This document shows, piece after piece, positions 48,532 to 56,715 of a DNA stretch of 64,000 nt (position 1 is its first letter; each line of letters opens with the position of its first letter). A program made the position numbers and the translations under genes. This DNA is from Polyangiaceae bacterium. Its GTDB lineage: Bacteria; Myxococcota_A; Polyangia; Polyangiales; Polyangiaceae. The stretch lies in the NCBI GenBank assembly GCA_016715885.1, contig JADJXL010000002.1, positions 496,001 to 560,000 on the forward strand, given 5' to 3'. The notes beneath the pieces are model-generated. The model was not told where the DNA came from and did no database searches. It saw only the letters and a list, made by a program, of their open reading frames with translations.

Positions 48532-50075
48532 CGTTTCACGAAAAGCGCCGTCCCGATGCCTTGGTCGAGGCTCAGCAATATGAGTCGATATTGCGAAAAT
48601 CGTGGATCGGCCAGGAGCCTGTCACCCGCTTCGTCGTAGGTTTTGTCGAAACCTCTCACGAGGTGAATCATGAGCGCATCCGGGTTTTGGCGGAAAAAGT
48701 ATTCGACGACTGCGGAGGGGTCGCGCGCCGTTCGGGCCAGGTAGGTATCGTTCAATTTTCCAAAATCGATGGTTCGCAAACGGGTCGAGTAGGGCACGAT
48801 GCCCGCATCCGGATACACGGCGAGCGTTGCGTGAGGCGGAAAATGTTCCTTCAGCCAATGGGCGACGGGAATGTAATGCGTATTCGTTCCGAGCGAATAG
48901 CTGGCTCGATAAATGCGTTCGCGCGGCAGTTGCTCGATTGCATTGGCGACGGGCAGATAGAGGCACACGGCAACGAGCACGAAGATGCAGGAACGGAGCG
49001 CTCGCGGGGCGACGATGGATCGAAAATGCCGATGGACTTCGCCCACCGCGAGGAGCACGAGGAGCGAGGACAAACCAAAGAAGTGATAAGCGAATCGCTC
49101 GGAATAATTCATGACGAGGTCGCTACGCACGTAGCTCGCGCCAATGACGGCGTAACTCAGGCCGGCGCCCAGGAAAAACACGCGGCGCGCATGCCTGGTC
49201 GAATCCGACGGGGAAGCAGGTCTTCCGCCGGAAAAGCGCACGATGGCCGTGACGGCAACGGCCGCGATCAGCGCTGGGACCAAATATTTCTGAGCATGCG
49301 CCGCAAACGACGACCAAAAAACGCCGAATTCACCCGTTTTGCCCAGTTTTGCGTAATAGGTATTGGGAAAGAAACTACCAAAATAGATTCGTCGAAAAAG
49401 GTGCAATGCGCCGAGCGGAAGCACGAGACCCACGGCAATTGCGGGTAGCCATGCGCGCCATGCAGCACGTTCGCGAATCAAAACCCCAAGCAAGAATGCT
49501 CCTCCCACGACGATTCCTTCCGGGCGCGTGAAGCCGCAAAGCGTCGCGAGCAGCGGCAAAGGCCAAAGAGAACCCGCGCCAGGCTTTTCATGACAACGTC
49601 GCGCAGCAATCGCGGCGCACGCGATGGTCAACATCATGAAAAATTCGGTTTCGAGGCCCGAGATGGCGTGCGTCGATTGCTCCGCCGCGCAAAGAAATAG
49701 CGATGCCGCGACGGCTCCAGCGAGCGGGGATGCTCCGAGCGGCGCGTGACACGAATACAAGATTCGCGCTCCGACAAACCATGATATCACGCCCAAGGTC
49801 GTCGCCGCGGCGAGGGGCGGAATGTGCAGCCATGACGCGATCATCATGACAATCAACAACGTATACCCGGTAAAACCTTCGACGGGCGCTTCCCCCACGT
49901 TCCACACGAGGCGCCCGTGATGCACGAGGTTTTCCGCATAACGCGCCACGATGTACGCATCGTCTGCGTGAAAGTGCGGGCCAAAGACGAGCGTGCCGAG
50001 CGCCCACGCGGCTGAGAGCGCTACGAGCAGCGCGGGGAACGTGACCTCGAGGCGCACCATCGACGGCGCATGCAT
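48528..50075 (-). CDS. GT-C-type glycosyltransferase, arabinofuranosyltransferase-like
   Basis: 515 residues, about ten membrane spans. The N-terminal periplasmic loop has HADDAYIVARYAENLVHHGR and VWNVGEAPVEGFTGYT, the DD-x-Y...EG(Y/F)T signature of polyprenyl-phosphate-sugar-using GT-C enzymes related to mycobacterial AftB. It would transfer a sugar from an undecaprenyl-phosphate donor to a glycan outside the inner membrane. Start ATG 50075 chosen for the membrane start (an in-frame extension to 50279 is hydrophilic); donor and acceptor unknown. Divergent from the next glycosyltransferase gene. Confidence 0.82.
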   Translation of the reverse strand: MHAPSMVRLEVTFPALLVALSAAWALGTLVFGPHFHADDAYIVARYAENLVHHGRLVWNVGEAPVEGFTGYTLLIVMMIASWLHIPPLAAATTLGVISWFVGARILYSCHAPLGASPLAGAVAASLFLCAAEQSTHAISGLETEFFMMLTIACAAIAARRCHEKPGAGSLWPLPLLATLCGFTRPEGIVVGGAFLLGVLIRERAAWRAWLPAIAVGLVLPLGALHLFRRIYFGSFFPNTYYAKLGKTGEFGVFWSSFAAHAQKYLVPALIAAVAVTAIVRFSGGRPASPSDSTRHARRVFFLGAGLSYAVIGASYVRSDLVMNYSERFAYHFFGLSSLLVLLAVGEVHRHFRSIVAPRALRSCIFVLVAVCLYLPVANAIEQLPRERIYRASYSLGTNTHYIPVAHWLKEHFPPHATLAVYPDAGIVPYSTRLRTIDFGKLNDTYLARTARDPSAVVEYFFRQNPDALMIHLVRGFDKTYDEAGDRLLADPRFSQYRLILLSLDQGIGTALFVKR

Positions 50076-50131
50076 ACCATGATTCGGTCGAGCACCGAAG
50101 AAGTTCGCGATTGCGCGCCGCATCGAGTACC

Positions 50132-51832
50132 ATGGTCGCGATGTGGCCCATGGCTCGTCGCGGTGAACGAACGCCGCATCGAAGCTTGTACAGACTGCTC
50201 GACGTGTCGGTGCTCGGCTTGGCGATGCTGCTGCTCGTGCCGCTTTTGCACCTATGGAGCCTTCGGATTTTCCATCCATTGGATCTCGAGTGGATGGAAG
50301 GCGGAATGCTGGGTCATGCGTGGCGAATCAAGCACGGATTGCCGCTCTACGATGCGCCTGCGTCCGAATTCGTCCCCTATCTCTATCCTCCGGGATACGC
50401 CGCGGTCGTTGCGGCTTTGTCGATGTTTTTTCCTCTCGATTACCCGCTGGCTCGAACCGTATCGCTGGCAAGCTCGTTTGCCGCGGCAGGTGCCATCGTT
50501 TGGTGCGGAGCTCGTCAATTGCGCGATCCGATGATGGGCATTCTGGGCGGATTTTTATTTTTATTGTGTTATGGAGGATCGGGGGCGTTTTACGATCTCG
50601 CGCGTGTCGATGGACTCGCCATTGGCCTTTTGTCGTGGGCCATCGTGCTCGGTGCCGAACGTAACGAAAAAGCTCGAGTCGCGGCAGCCGTTTTTCTTTG
50701 CGCGGCATTTCTGGTCAAGCATTCGTATGCCCTCTTCGGGCTTCCCATGATGCTCGGGATGTGGGCCCGTGACGGCTTTCGAAAAGCGCTTCGATTTGGC
50801 GTGCTCGCGGCCGCGCCCGCGTTTTTTCTGACGTTATGGCTGAATCACGTCACGCACGGAGGATTCATTGCTTATGTGGTGGGTGTTCCGCTTGCGCATC
50901 CCATGATCCGTCATCAGGCATTTCCAGGCAGTTTTGGCGAATTGGCGCGACTTTTGGGCATTGCCTGGGCAGTCGCCATTGCAATGATTCTCATGCGCGG
51001 CATGAAGCTCGGCGTGTACCGTGGGGTTGTCATCGTCGGCATTCCGGCACTCTGTGGCGCAATCGGCGTGGCACTCATGCCTCATCTCGCTTGGCCCGTT
51101 GGTGTGGGGCTGCTCGACGACTCCATCCGAATGGGCACGCTCGTGCTTTTCGGTGCAACGGTCGGCGCAAGTATCGTCGTGAGCTTGTCCTATTTGGCTG
51201 CACGCAAAGTCTCGTGGCGCTGGGTGTATGGCGGTGGAATCGGACTTTGTGCATTGCTCATTTCTGCGCTCATGCGCGGGCACCAAGGCGGCTACACGAA
51301 TGTCCTGATTCCTGGGCATTGGGCGCTCGTCGTGGCCATGACGACGGCGAGCGCGCGCTTACGTCATGCATGGCCCGGTTGGCCGAGCTTTGCCGCGTGT
51401 GCCGTCGCGTGGAGCGCTCAATTGACGTGGGTCGCGGAGCCGAACGACATCGCGAGGTTATCGCCGCGTGCAGAAGACGTCGCCATTGGCCGGCGCATCG
51501 TCGAGCAGGTGCGGCGTTGCAAAGCGCCGGTGCTTTCACCATTTGCTGCATGGCTACCCGTTCAAGCGGGGTTTGCACCGTCGTCGCACCTCATCAGCCT
51601 ATGGGATATCGATCACCCAGGAGGCGCGCGGGAGCGCATGATCGACGAATTCAGGGCAGCCGTGCGTGATCATCATTGGGGCTGCATCGTCGACGACGAG
51701 CGTCCGCTTTTGGATTATGGTGTGCGTACCGAATATCCGAACACTGTGCCTTTGAACGTGCCCGATGATGCCTTGGTGCCTACGACGGGTTGGCGCGGGC
51801 GTCCGCGTGTGATTCGATTGGCACCAAAGTAG
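50132..51832 (+). CDS. Polytopic membrane protein, GT-C-type glycosyltransferase candidate
   Basis: 566 residues from the ATG at 50132 (alternative ATGs at 50141 and 50150; weak ribosome sites). About eleven hydrophobic spans; first periplasmic loop LDLEWMEGGMLGHAWRIKHG followed by LPLYDAPASEFVPYLYPPGY is like GT39/GT83-type GT-C proteins (acidic residue pair and YPPGY). C-terminal ~100 residues are hydrophilic and globular. Probably moves a sugar across or onto a lipid-linked glycan in the inner membrane; substrate unknown. Followed 35 bp on by another such gene. Confidence 0.75.
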   Translation: MVAMWPMARRGERTPHRSLYRLLDVSVLGLAMLLLVPLLHLWSLRIFHPLDLEWMEGGMLGHAWRIKHGLPLYDAPASEFVPYLYPPGYAAVVAALSMFFPLDYPLARTVSLASSFAAAGAIVWCGARQLRDPMMGILGGFLFLLCYGGSGAFYDLARVDGLAIGLLSWAIVLGAERNEKARVAAAVFLCAAFLVKHSYALFGLPMMLGMWARDGFRKALRFGVLAAAPAFFLTLWLNHVTHGGFIAYVVGVPLAHPMIRHQAFPGSFGELARLLGIAWAVAIAMILMRGMKLGVYRGVVIVGIPALCGAIGVALMPHLAWPVGVGLLDDSIRMGTLVLFGATVGASIVVSLSYLAARKVSWRWVYGGGIGLCALLISALMRGHQGGYTNVLIPGHWALVVAMTTASARLRHAWPGWPSFAACAVAWSAQLTWVAEPNDIARLSPRAEDVAIGRRIVEQVRRCKAPVLSPFAAWLPVQAGFAPSSHLISLWDIDHPGGARERMIDEFRAAVRDHHWGCIVDDERPLLDYGVRTEYPNTVPLNVPDDALVPTTGWRGRPRVIRLAPK

Positions 51833-51867
51833 GCAACCGAAACGCGACATGATAGCTTTACGTTCGC

Positions 51868-53589
51868 ATGGGTCTGCAAGCATCCGAAAACGATACGAAA
51901 ACCAGCGAACCTCGACCAAAAACGTGGAGGCCGCGTGCAGAGCATCTGATCTGGCTCCCGGCGCTCGTTGCTTTTGTGATTTACTTGCCGACGCTGAACC
52001 ACGAAGGCGTCATCGACGACCGATTGCTCATCCTCGAAAACCCTTACCTTGCCAAGGCGTCGGGGTTGTTCGAGCTGTGGACGCAGGACCTCTGGGAGGC
52101 CAGCGCAATGCACTCGTCCACCCAATACTACCGGCCGTTGCCCATGACGCTGTATTGGATGCAGATCATGCTCCTCGGGCCGAAGCTTTGGTGGTTACGC
52201 CTTGGAAATATATTGATTTTTGCGGGAACCGCCGCACTTTTGCCGCGTTTGATCCTTCGAACCCATCCCAAGCTCGGAATCCCAATCGCGACCATCATTT
52301 CGCTTTGCTGGGCGCTGCACCCGCTCAATAGCGAAGCCGTCATTTGGTTGTCGGGTCGCTTCGATACGCTCGTTCTTTTCTTTTCCGTGGCGGCGCTCAT
52401 GGCCAATACGCATGCTCGAAAGAATATCCTTTTTCCGCTATTTCTGGCGCTTGCGCTCCTCACGAAAGAAGTCGGTATCGTACTTTTTCCTGCCGTCGTC
52501 CTCGCCGACATCGTGCAGCATGGAGGTTTGCGTTCGAGCGTGAAGGCCGAGGGCGTCAAATGGCTCGCGTCGCTCGTCGTGGTCGGGCTCTATTTGGCAT
52601 TGCGTCGCAGTTTGGGCATCTACGGAGCGACCGACGTGCTTTTTGGCATGTCTCCGTCCGTTTTTCTCTCCGGACTCGCCGATCTCGCGCTGACGTATAC
52701 GCGGCTCACGTTCGTGCCTCTGGGCTTGGACGTGCATCATTGGAGCGTGACGCGATCGCTTTCCACTGGATTGATCGTGCTCGGGATGTTCGTCGCGGCA
52801 TTCGTGGGCAGCTTCGTGTATTCGTGGAAGCGCAAAAAAGGTGCAATCATCGCGGCATGCACGCTCGGCTGCTCGTCGCTGATGCTCGCGGCCAACGTTG
52901 GACCGTCACAAAACGTCTTCGGTGATCGCTTTTGGTCGCTTTTGGGAATTGGTCTCGTGCTCGTGGTGAGCGAAGCCATCGAAACACGAGCGCCCATTCG
53001 TCGCATTTGGATGGTTCCAAGCATTGCAGCATCGGTCGTCTTGGGGATGCTCACGGTTTTACGGGGAACCGATTGGCAGTCGGAAGAACGCATGGCCGAT
53101 CGCGCGCTCGAACAAGAGCCGGATCATCCGCATTGGCTCATGATTTCGTCGCGGCACCTGCTCCGTCGAGGTTTCGTGGACGATGCGCGCACGACGCTCG
53201 AACGACTCATCAAAATCCAACCAGACATGGCCAAGGCGCATAATGCATTGTGCGTCGTCGAATTGCGAAGCAATCGGCTCGAGCAGGCGGAACGTGAATG
53301 CCGCAGTGCAACGCGGTTGTCTCCCGACAATGCATCGGCGTGGGTGAACCTCGCGAGCGTGCACGTCAATGCGCGACGTTACGAGGAGACGCGCGAGGCT
53401 GCGGAGAAGGCGCTTTCGATTCAGCCGAAAAATCCGGAAGCCGAATACCTGCTCAGCCTGGTGCATGCGAACTTGGGCGCTTTCGACGTTGCGGAACAAC
53501 ATGTGCAGCGCGGTCTCGCGCTGTCGCCGGATCACAAAGGATTGCGCAAGCTCGAAGCCCAATTGGCGGCGCGACGACGCCAACCGTGA
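51868..53589 (+). CDS. TMTC-like membrane protein with C-terminal TPR repeats
   Basis: 573 residues. About ten spans (25-400) preceded by a short cytosolic tail; the first loop LNHEGVIDDRLLILENPYL has the D-D pair seen in GT-C enzymes, followed by STQYYRPLPM, like eukaryotic TMTC O-mannosyltransferases and bacterial relatives. After ~405, four TPR units (e.g. ASAWVNLASVHVNARRYEET, then PEAEYLLSLVHANLGAFDVA) that would bind a protein acceptor. Suggests protein O-glycosylation, by inference. ATG 51868; 35-bp gap after the previous gene, so likely cotranscribed. Confidence 0.85.
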   Translation: MGLQASENDTKTSEPRPKTWRPRAEHLIWLPALVAFVIYLPTLNHEGVIDDRLLILENPYLAKASGLFELWTQDLWEASAMHSSTQYYRPLPMTLYWMQIMLLGPKLWWLRLGNILIFAGTAALLPRLILRTHPKLGIPIATIISLCWALHPLNSEAVIWLSGRFDTLVLFFSVAALMANTHARKNILFPLFLALALLTKEVGIVLFPAVVLADIVQHGGLRSSVKAEGVKWLASLVVVGLYLALRRSLGIYGATDVLFGMSPSVFLSGLADLALTYTRLTFVPLGLDVHHWSVTRSLSTGLIVLGMFVAAFVGSFVYSWKRKKGAIIAACTLGCSSLMLAANVGPSQNVFGDRFWSLLGIGLVLVVSEAIETRAPIRRIWMVPSIAASVVLGMLTVLRGTDWQSEERMADRALEQEPDHPHWLMISSRHLLRRGFVDDARTTLERLIKIQPDMAKAHNALCVVELRSNRLEQAERECRSATRLSPDNASAWVNLASVHVNARRYEETREAAEKALSIQPKNPEAEYLLSLVHANLGAFDVAEQHVQRGLALSPDHKGLRKLEAQLAARRRQP

Positions 53590-53612
53590 AGCTGCTCAAT
53601 CAGGGGAGATGT

Positions 53613-54542
53613 TCATCGCCGCGTGATGTCTCGTCGGCGGCCGCCCATGATTTCCACGTAATGGCACATCGTTTTTCCGTTTCCGGTTTTCCCCCCGGCG
53701 CAATACGCCGTGTCGAACGGGGGACCCAAGATGTGCAGCGTGGTTTTTCCGACGAAGGGAAGGTCGTTTCTGGAAATCTCGAGCAGCTCCAGTTGGCGTT
53801 GCTTGTACGCTTCGACCTTTTGTTCTCCAATGAGCATGGCGAGTTGTCGCTGGAGCCTGTCACGAAGCTCGTCGTCTTCGGTGACCGCGAGCGTGCGCTG
53901 AATGAGTCGAATTGCGGCATCGCGTTCGCCCTGACGATTCAAAATGTTTGCGCTCGCTACGGCCGACCAGCCTGCATAACCTTTGTCACCACCAAGCTCG
54001 GCGGCGCGGGCGAGCAGTTTTGCGCCATCCCTTCGCCACGCTTCACGTTCTTCCGGGTCCTTTATCAACGTGCCTGGCCCGGTAAACGCGAGGAATTGCC
54101 CCGCGGTGCGCCAAACTTCCGGATCGAGCGGTCGATTGCGGATACCTCGCTCGAGAATGGCCCGCGTGCGCTCGAGGTCCTCGCGCCGCACTTCGGTGAC
54201 TTGGAGTGTGATGAGCGCGTCCGACCACAGATACGGATCGCGAAATTCAGGGTCGAGCTCATTGATGGTATCGAGCATATCCGCGACCGTATCGTAGCGG
54301 CGTCGATCCATCGTGCGCAGGCCTTGTCCGACGAGCACTTGCGCCCAGAGGAGATCGGCGAGGGCTGCGCGATAGCCCATCGACATCGCCACGACCTCTT
54401 TGGGCGGCGGCAACAAATGCACGTCGCTCGTTTCTTTCGCGTGCGCGTGCGCATCGGCGACTTTGGCTCGAACGCTGAAAATACAAAGGCCGGCCACGGC
54501 AAGTAGCGCGGCGGAGCGAGCGATATCCGACTTTCGCGGCAT
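53613..54542 (-). CDS. TPR-like exported or anchored protein of the pilin locus
   Basis: 309 residues. N-terminal hydrophobic segment (about 9-24, SAALLAVAGLCIFSV) as signal or anchor, then helical repeats: YDTVADMLDTINELDPEFRDPYLW, RAILERGIRNRPLDPEVWRTAG and similar, as in TPR proteins. The TPR-like Tgl protein of Myxococcus xanthus is needed for PilQ assembly, so a pilus-assembly job is plausible but unproven. Its ATG overlaps the stop of the divergent pilin gene (TAATG), a 1-bp overlap implying coupled translation. Converges on the TMTC-like gene. Confidence 0.84.
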   Translation of the reverse strand: MPRKSDIARSAALLAVAGLCIFSVRAKVADAHAHAKETSDVHLLPPPKEVVAMSMGYRAALADLLWAQVLVGQGLRTMDRRRYDTVADMLDTINELDPEFRDPYLWSDALITLQVTEVRREDLERTRAILERGIRNRPLDPEVWRTAGQFLAFTGPGTLIKDPEEREAWRRDGAKLLARAAELGGDKGYAGWSAVASANILNRQGERDAAIRLIQRTLAVTEDDELRDRLQRQLAMLIGEQKVEAYKQRQLELLEISRNDLPFVGKTTLHILGPPFDTAYCAGGKTGNGKTMCHYVEIMGGRRRDITRR

Positions 54543-55039
54543 TACTCGACCTCCCGATCGACATACATTCCGGGCAATACGCGAGCTGGTTGTCCGGGCA
54601 AACGTTCGCCGCGGACTTGGAACGTCGAGAGTTTGCCGTCGCCATCGAGGTCGCCGTGGGCCGTGGCGACAAACCTGGCGATACCGGTTGCGGGGTCCGT
54701 TTCGCTATCGAATCGGAAGGAAAATGCGTGCGGTTCGTCGATGCGGAAGTCGAGCGAACGCCAGGTCAAGTGTTCCCAAATTTCGGGCGGATCGGTGACG
54801 CGCACGCCGCGCGGGACTTCGGCAGGCGTGAGGGGGACCGACGGAGGAAAACTGATGTCGTGAGGCTTGGCGTTTGCGTAGGCGACGGCGTTGGAGACCA
54901 TCTGGTCGAGATATTCGACGGGTTCGCTGAGTTTGGAGGCGTGGAGGTTCCGGACAAACGCGGGGACTGCGACGGCGAGAAAGCTGCCACCGATGGCAAA
55001 GGCGATGCTCATTTCGACGGCGGTCCAGGATCGAAACAT
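54542..55039 (-). CDS. Divergent type IV pilin-like / pseudopilin protein
   Basis: 165 residues. N-terminus MFRSWTAVEMSIAFAIGGSF then LAVAVPAFVRNLHASKL: a prepilin-like leader only 4 residues long, W at +1, Glu at +5 (after Ser at -1 instead of Gly) and a hydrophobic helix, so it keeps the pilin core but lacks the GFTLVE box. The C-terminal part holds GDLDGDGKLSTFQVRG, possibly a Ca-binding-like loop as in minor pilins. Whether the peptidase processes it is uncertain. Coupled to the TPR gene by TAATG; separated from the upstream pilin by a strong terminator, so it needs its own promoter (not found). Confidence 0.8.
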   Translation of the reverse strand: MFRSWTAVEMSIAFAIGGSFLAVAVPAFVRNLHASKLSEPVEYLDQMVSNAVAYANAKPHDISFPPSVPLTPAEVPRGVRVTDPPEIWEHLTWRSLDFRIDEPHAFSFRFDSETDPATGIARFVATAHGDLDGDGKLSTFQVRGERLPGQPARVLPGMYVDREVE

Positions 55040-55125
55040 GGCGATCGTTGTAGCGCGAGGCGAGGTCGATTTCCAATATCAGATCAAGGGAAAACCGCAG
55101 GGGTTTTGCGAAGCTACGAATCAAT

Positions 55126-55160
55126 GGAAAAAGAAGGCCCGGACCACGTTGGTCCGGGCC
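55126..55160 (-). terminator. Strong intrinsic terminator after the first pilin gene
   Basis: Perfect 11-bp stem GGCCCGGACCA / TGGTCCGGGCC (55136-55160) with a 3-nt loop (CGT), followed on the minus strand by TTCTTTTTCC (55135-55126). It lies 27 bp past the pilin stop (55188) and would end the pilin transcript. Confidence 0.85.
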
Positions 55161-55187
55161 ATTCGGTCCCACCGCACTAGGCGTGGA

Positions 55188-55802
55188 TCATTCGAACTCT
55201 TCGTAGATGAAGACCTGCGTCGAGCGGTTCAAGGTGCCCGTTGTGCTTTCGACCTGTCCGGAGAGCGTGAAGATGCTGGTGACGTTGTCGGCATCGAGGT
55301 CACCACGAGCAGCGGCTTCGAAGCCGTTCGTACCGATTGCTGCGGCGCCGTTTGTCGGACCGTAATAGGCGCCGTCCTTCTGGTAATGGTACGAGTAGTA
55401 AATCGGGTCGTTCATGTCGAAGCGCAGGCATTTCCAACCGATGCTCGCCGTGCCCGTGTTGAAATCTTTGTCCGGAATGTTTTCCGGGACGTACTTCCTG
55501 GAGGCCGGAACCGAATTGTCCATGGGGACGGGGCTGGAGCTCAGGCAGAGCGCGTGGCTGGCTGCGGCCGACGTATTGCCGAGCGCAACCATTTCCTGCG
55601 AGTTGGCTTCACGCTCGTAAGCTTCCTGGGCACCGCGAGCAATACGACCGACCGAATTCTTCGCCTCGGAGGTCTTTGCGCTCTTGAGGTAGCGGTTGAC
55701 GCCGAAGATGGCGAGGGCCGCGAGGACGCCGATGATGGCGACGACGATCATGAGTTCGACGAGGGTAAAACCGCGCTTGGCGTATCGGCTGAATGCACGC
55801 AT
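55188..55802 (-). CDS. Type IV pilin (PilA-like)
   Basis: 204 residues. Prepilin leader MRAFSRYAKRG then FTLVELMIVVAIIGVLAALA, cleavage after Gly11, methylated Phe+1, Glu+5: a canonical type IVa pilin N terminus. Variable C-terminal domain has two Cys (CLSSS... and WKCLRF), one possible disulfide, and ends with AARGDLDADNVTSIFTL, a loop shared with the neighbouring pilin. ATG 55802 with GAGAGG 8 nt upstream. Ends in a strong terminator. Second pilin of the locus, downstream of a PilR-like regulator gene. Confidence 0.95.
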   Translation of the reverse strand: MRAFSRYAKRGFTLVELMIVVAIIGVLAALAIFGVNRYLKSAKTSEAKNSVGRIARGAQEAYEREANSQEMVALGNTSAAASHALCLSSSPVPMDNSVPASRKYVPENIPDKDFNTGTASIGWKCLRFDMNDPIYYSYHYQKDGAYYGPTNGAAAIGTNGFEAAARGDLDADNVTSIFTLSGQVESTTGTLNRSTQVFIYEEFE

Positions 55803-55916
55803 GACAAACCTCTCTCTTTCACCAGGGAACGAACGCGTCAATGGTACGACGCGTGATTGGACGACCACACACCTTCGAGCACGACTCGAATGATGTAAAC
55901 TTCATGCTTTCAATAA

Positions 55917-55948
55917 AATGGTCATCTTCATGCAAGTCGATGACCATT
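55917..55948 (-). terminator. Intrinsic terminator after the second pilin gene
   Basis: On the minus strand AATGGTCATC (55948-55939), 12-nt loop, GATGACCATT (55926-55917), then TTTTATT. Perfect 10-bp stem, 15 bp past the pilin stop at 55963. This would separate the two pilin transcripts. Confidence 0.7.
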
Positions 55949-55962
55949 GTCAAATAAAAAAT

Positions 55963-56568
55963 TCATTCATCGTCGCCGTGCGTAGGTTCCACGCAAATTT
56001 CGCTCGTGGCCGACGAGGAAGCAAATAGCGACATGATGCCGTCGGCATTCTGATCGCCAGCCGCTTGTACGACGAACCACGGGCCATCGATGGTCGAATG
56101 CGCGGCTGCCCAATTGGTACAATACGCAATGTTCGGAATTGCATCCGGCTGCGGGGCAATACCCGCGACGACCGCATAACCAAAACGAACCGGCCCATCG
56201 GTCGTTACATTGAGCTCCATCCAGCAATCGTGAACGGGATTGCCAACTTGGCCGTTGTCCCAATGATGCTTCCGATCATCCGGCGTTGCAGGATACCAAT
56301 TCGTGAGCGAAGTCGAACAGCCCCGATACTGAAAAGTTTCGGCTTTGATGGCCTCTTCCGAAACTCGAATACCCTGAATGACCGCCTTGACCTCCGCCGC
56401 CGCCGCAGCTCGGAGATACTTGCGAAATCCAAAAACTCCAAGCGCCGCAAGAACTCCAACGATCGCGACCACGATCATGAGCTCGACGAGCGTGAACCCG
56501 CGTTCGCAGCGTTCGCTCGCAGAACTTTGACCATTTCGCGTCACGCGACTGCAATAAGCACGCTCCAT
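55963..56568 (-). CDS. Second type IV pilin
   Basis: 201 residues from the ATG at 56568 (an ATG at 56589 adds 7 residues; neither has a clear Shine-Dalgarno). Leader of 24 residues ending SERCERG, then FTLVELMIVVAIVGVLAALG; Gly -1, Phe +1, Glu +5. Cys residues (CSTS, DCWME, YCTNW, ICVEP) would form two disulfides. Shares the AGDQNADGI loop form with the neighbouring pilin but differs elsewhere, so the pair are paralogues. It follows a PilR-like regulator gene, with a candidate sigma-54 promoter between them. Confidence 0.93.
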   Translation of the reverse strand: MERAYCSRVTRNGQSSASERCERGFTLVELMIVVAIVGVLAALGVFGFRKYLRAAAAAEVKAVIQGIRVSEEAIKAETFQYRGCSTSLTNWYPATPDDRKHHWDNGQVGNPVHDCWMELNVTTDGPVRFGYAVVAGIAPQPDAIPNIAYCTNWAAAHSTIDGPWFVVQAAGDQNADGIMSLFASSSATSEICVEPTHGDDE

Positions 56569-56656
56569 GCCACGTAATGAGCTAAACATGACGCATGTTG
56601 GACGAAAAACGGGGTATAGCCAAAATCCTGCTCGATTGTTCAAATGAGGTCGCATT

Positions 56657-56671
56657 GCAGTCTTCATGTCA
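56657..56671 (-). promoter_or_regulatory. Weak sigma-54-like promoter upstream of the second pilin
   Basis: Minus strand 56671-56657 reads TGACATGAAGACTGC: consensus TGGCACG-N4-TTGC with mismatches (GA for GG at -24; CTGC for TTGC at -12). Correct spacing; about 80-nt leader to the ATG at 56568. It overlaps the start of the palindrome CAAAATTTTG (56670-56679). In myxobacteria pilA is sigma-54/PilR dependent, which fits, but the match is poor. Confidence 0.3.
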
Positions 56672-56715
56672 AAATTTTGGCGTATCGCATCGCACCAGCA
56701 TGGTGACAAAAAGCG

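Noticed and set aside
55932..55946. Sigma-54-like box TGGTCATCGACTTGC (minus strand) upstream of the first pilin
   Set aside because: The spacing fits, but the sequence is the arm and loop of the perfect terminator hairpin at 55917-55948 and the -24 part is poor. It may still be real; a transcript start near 55920 would be needed.
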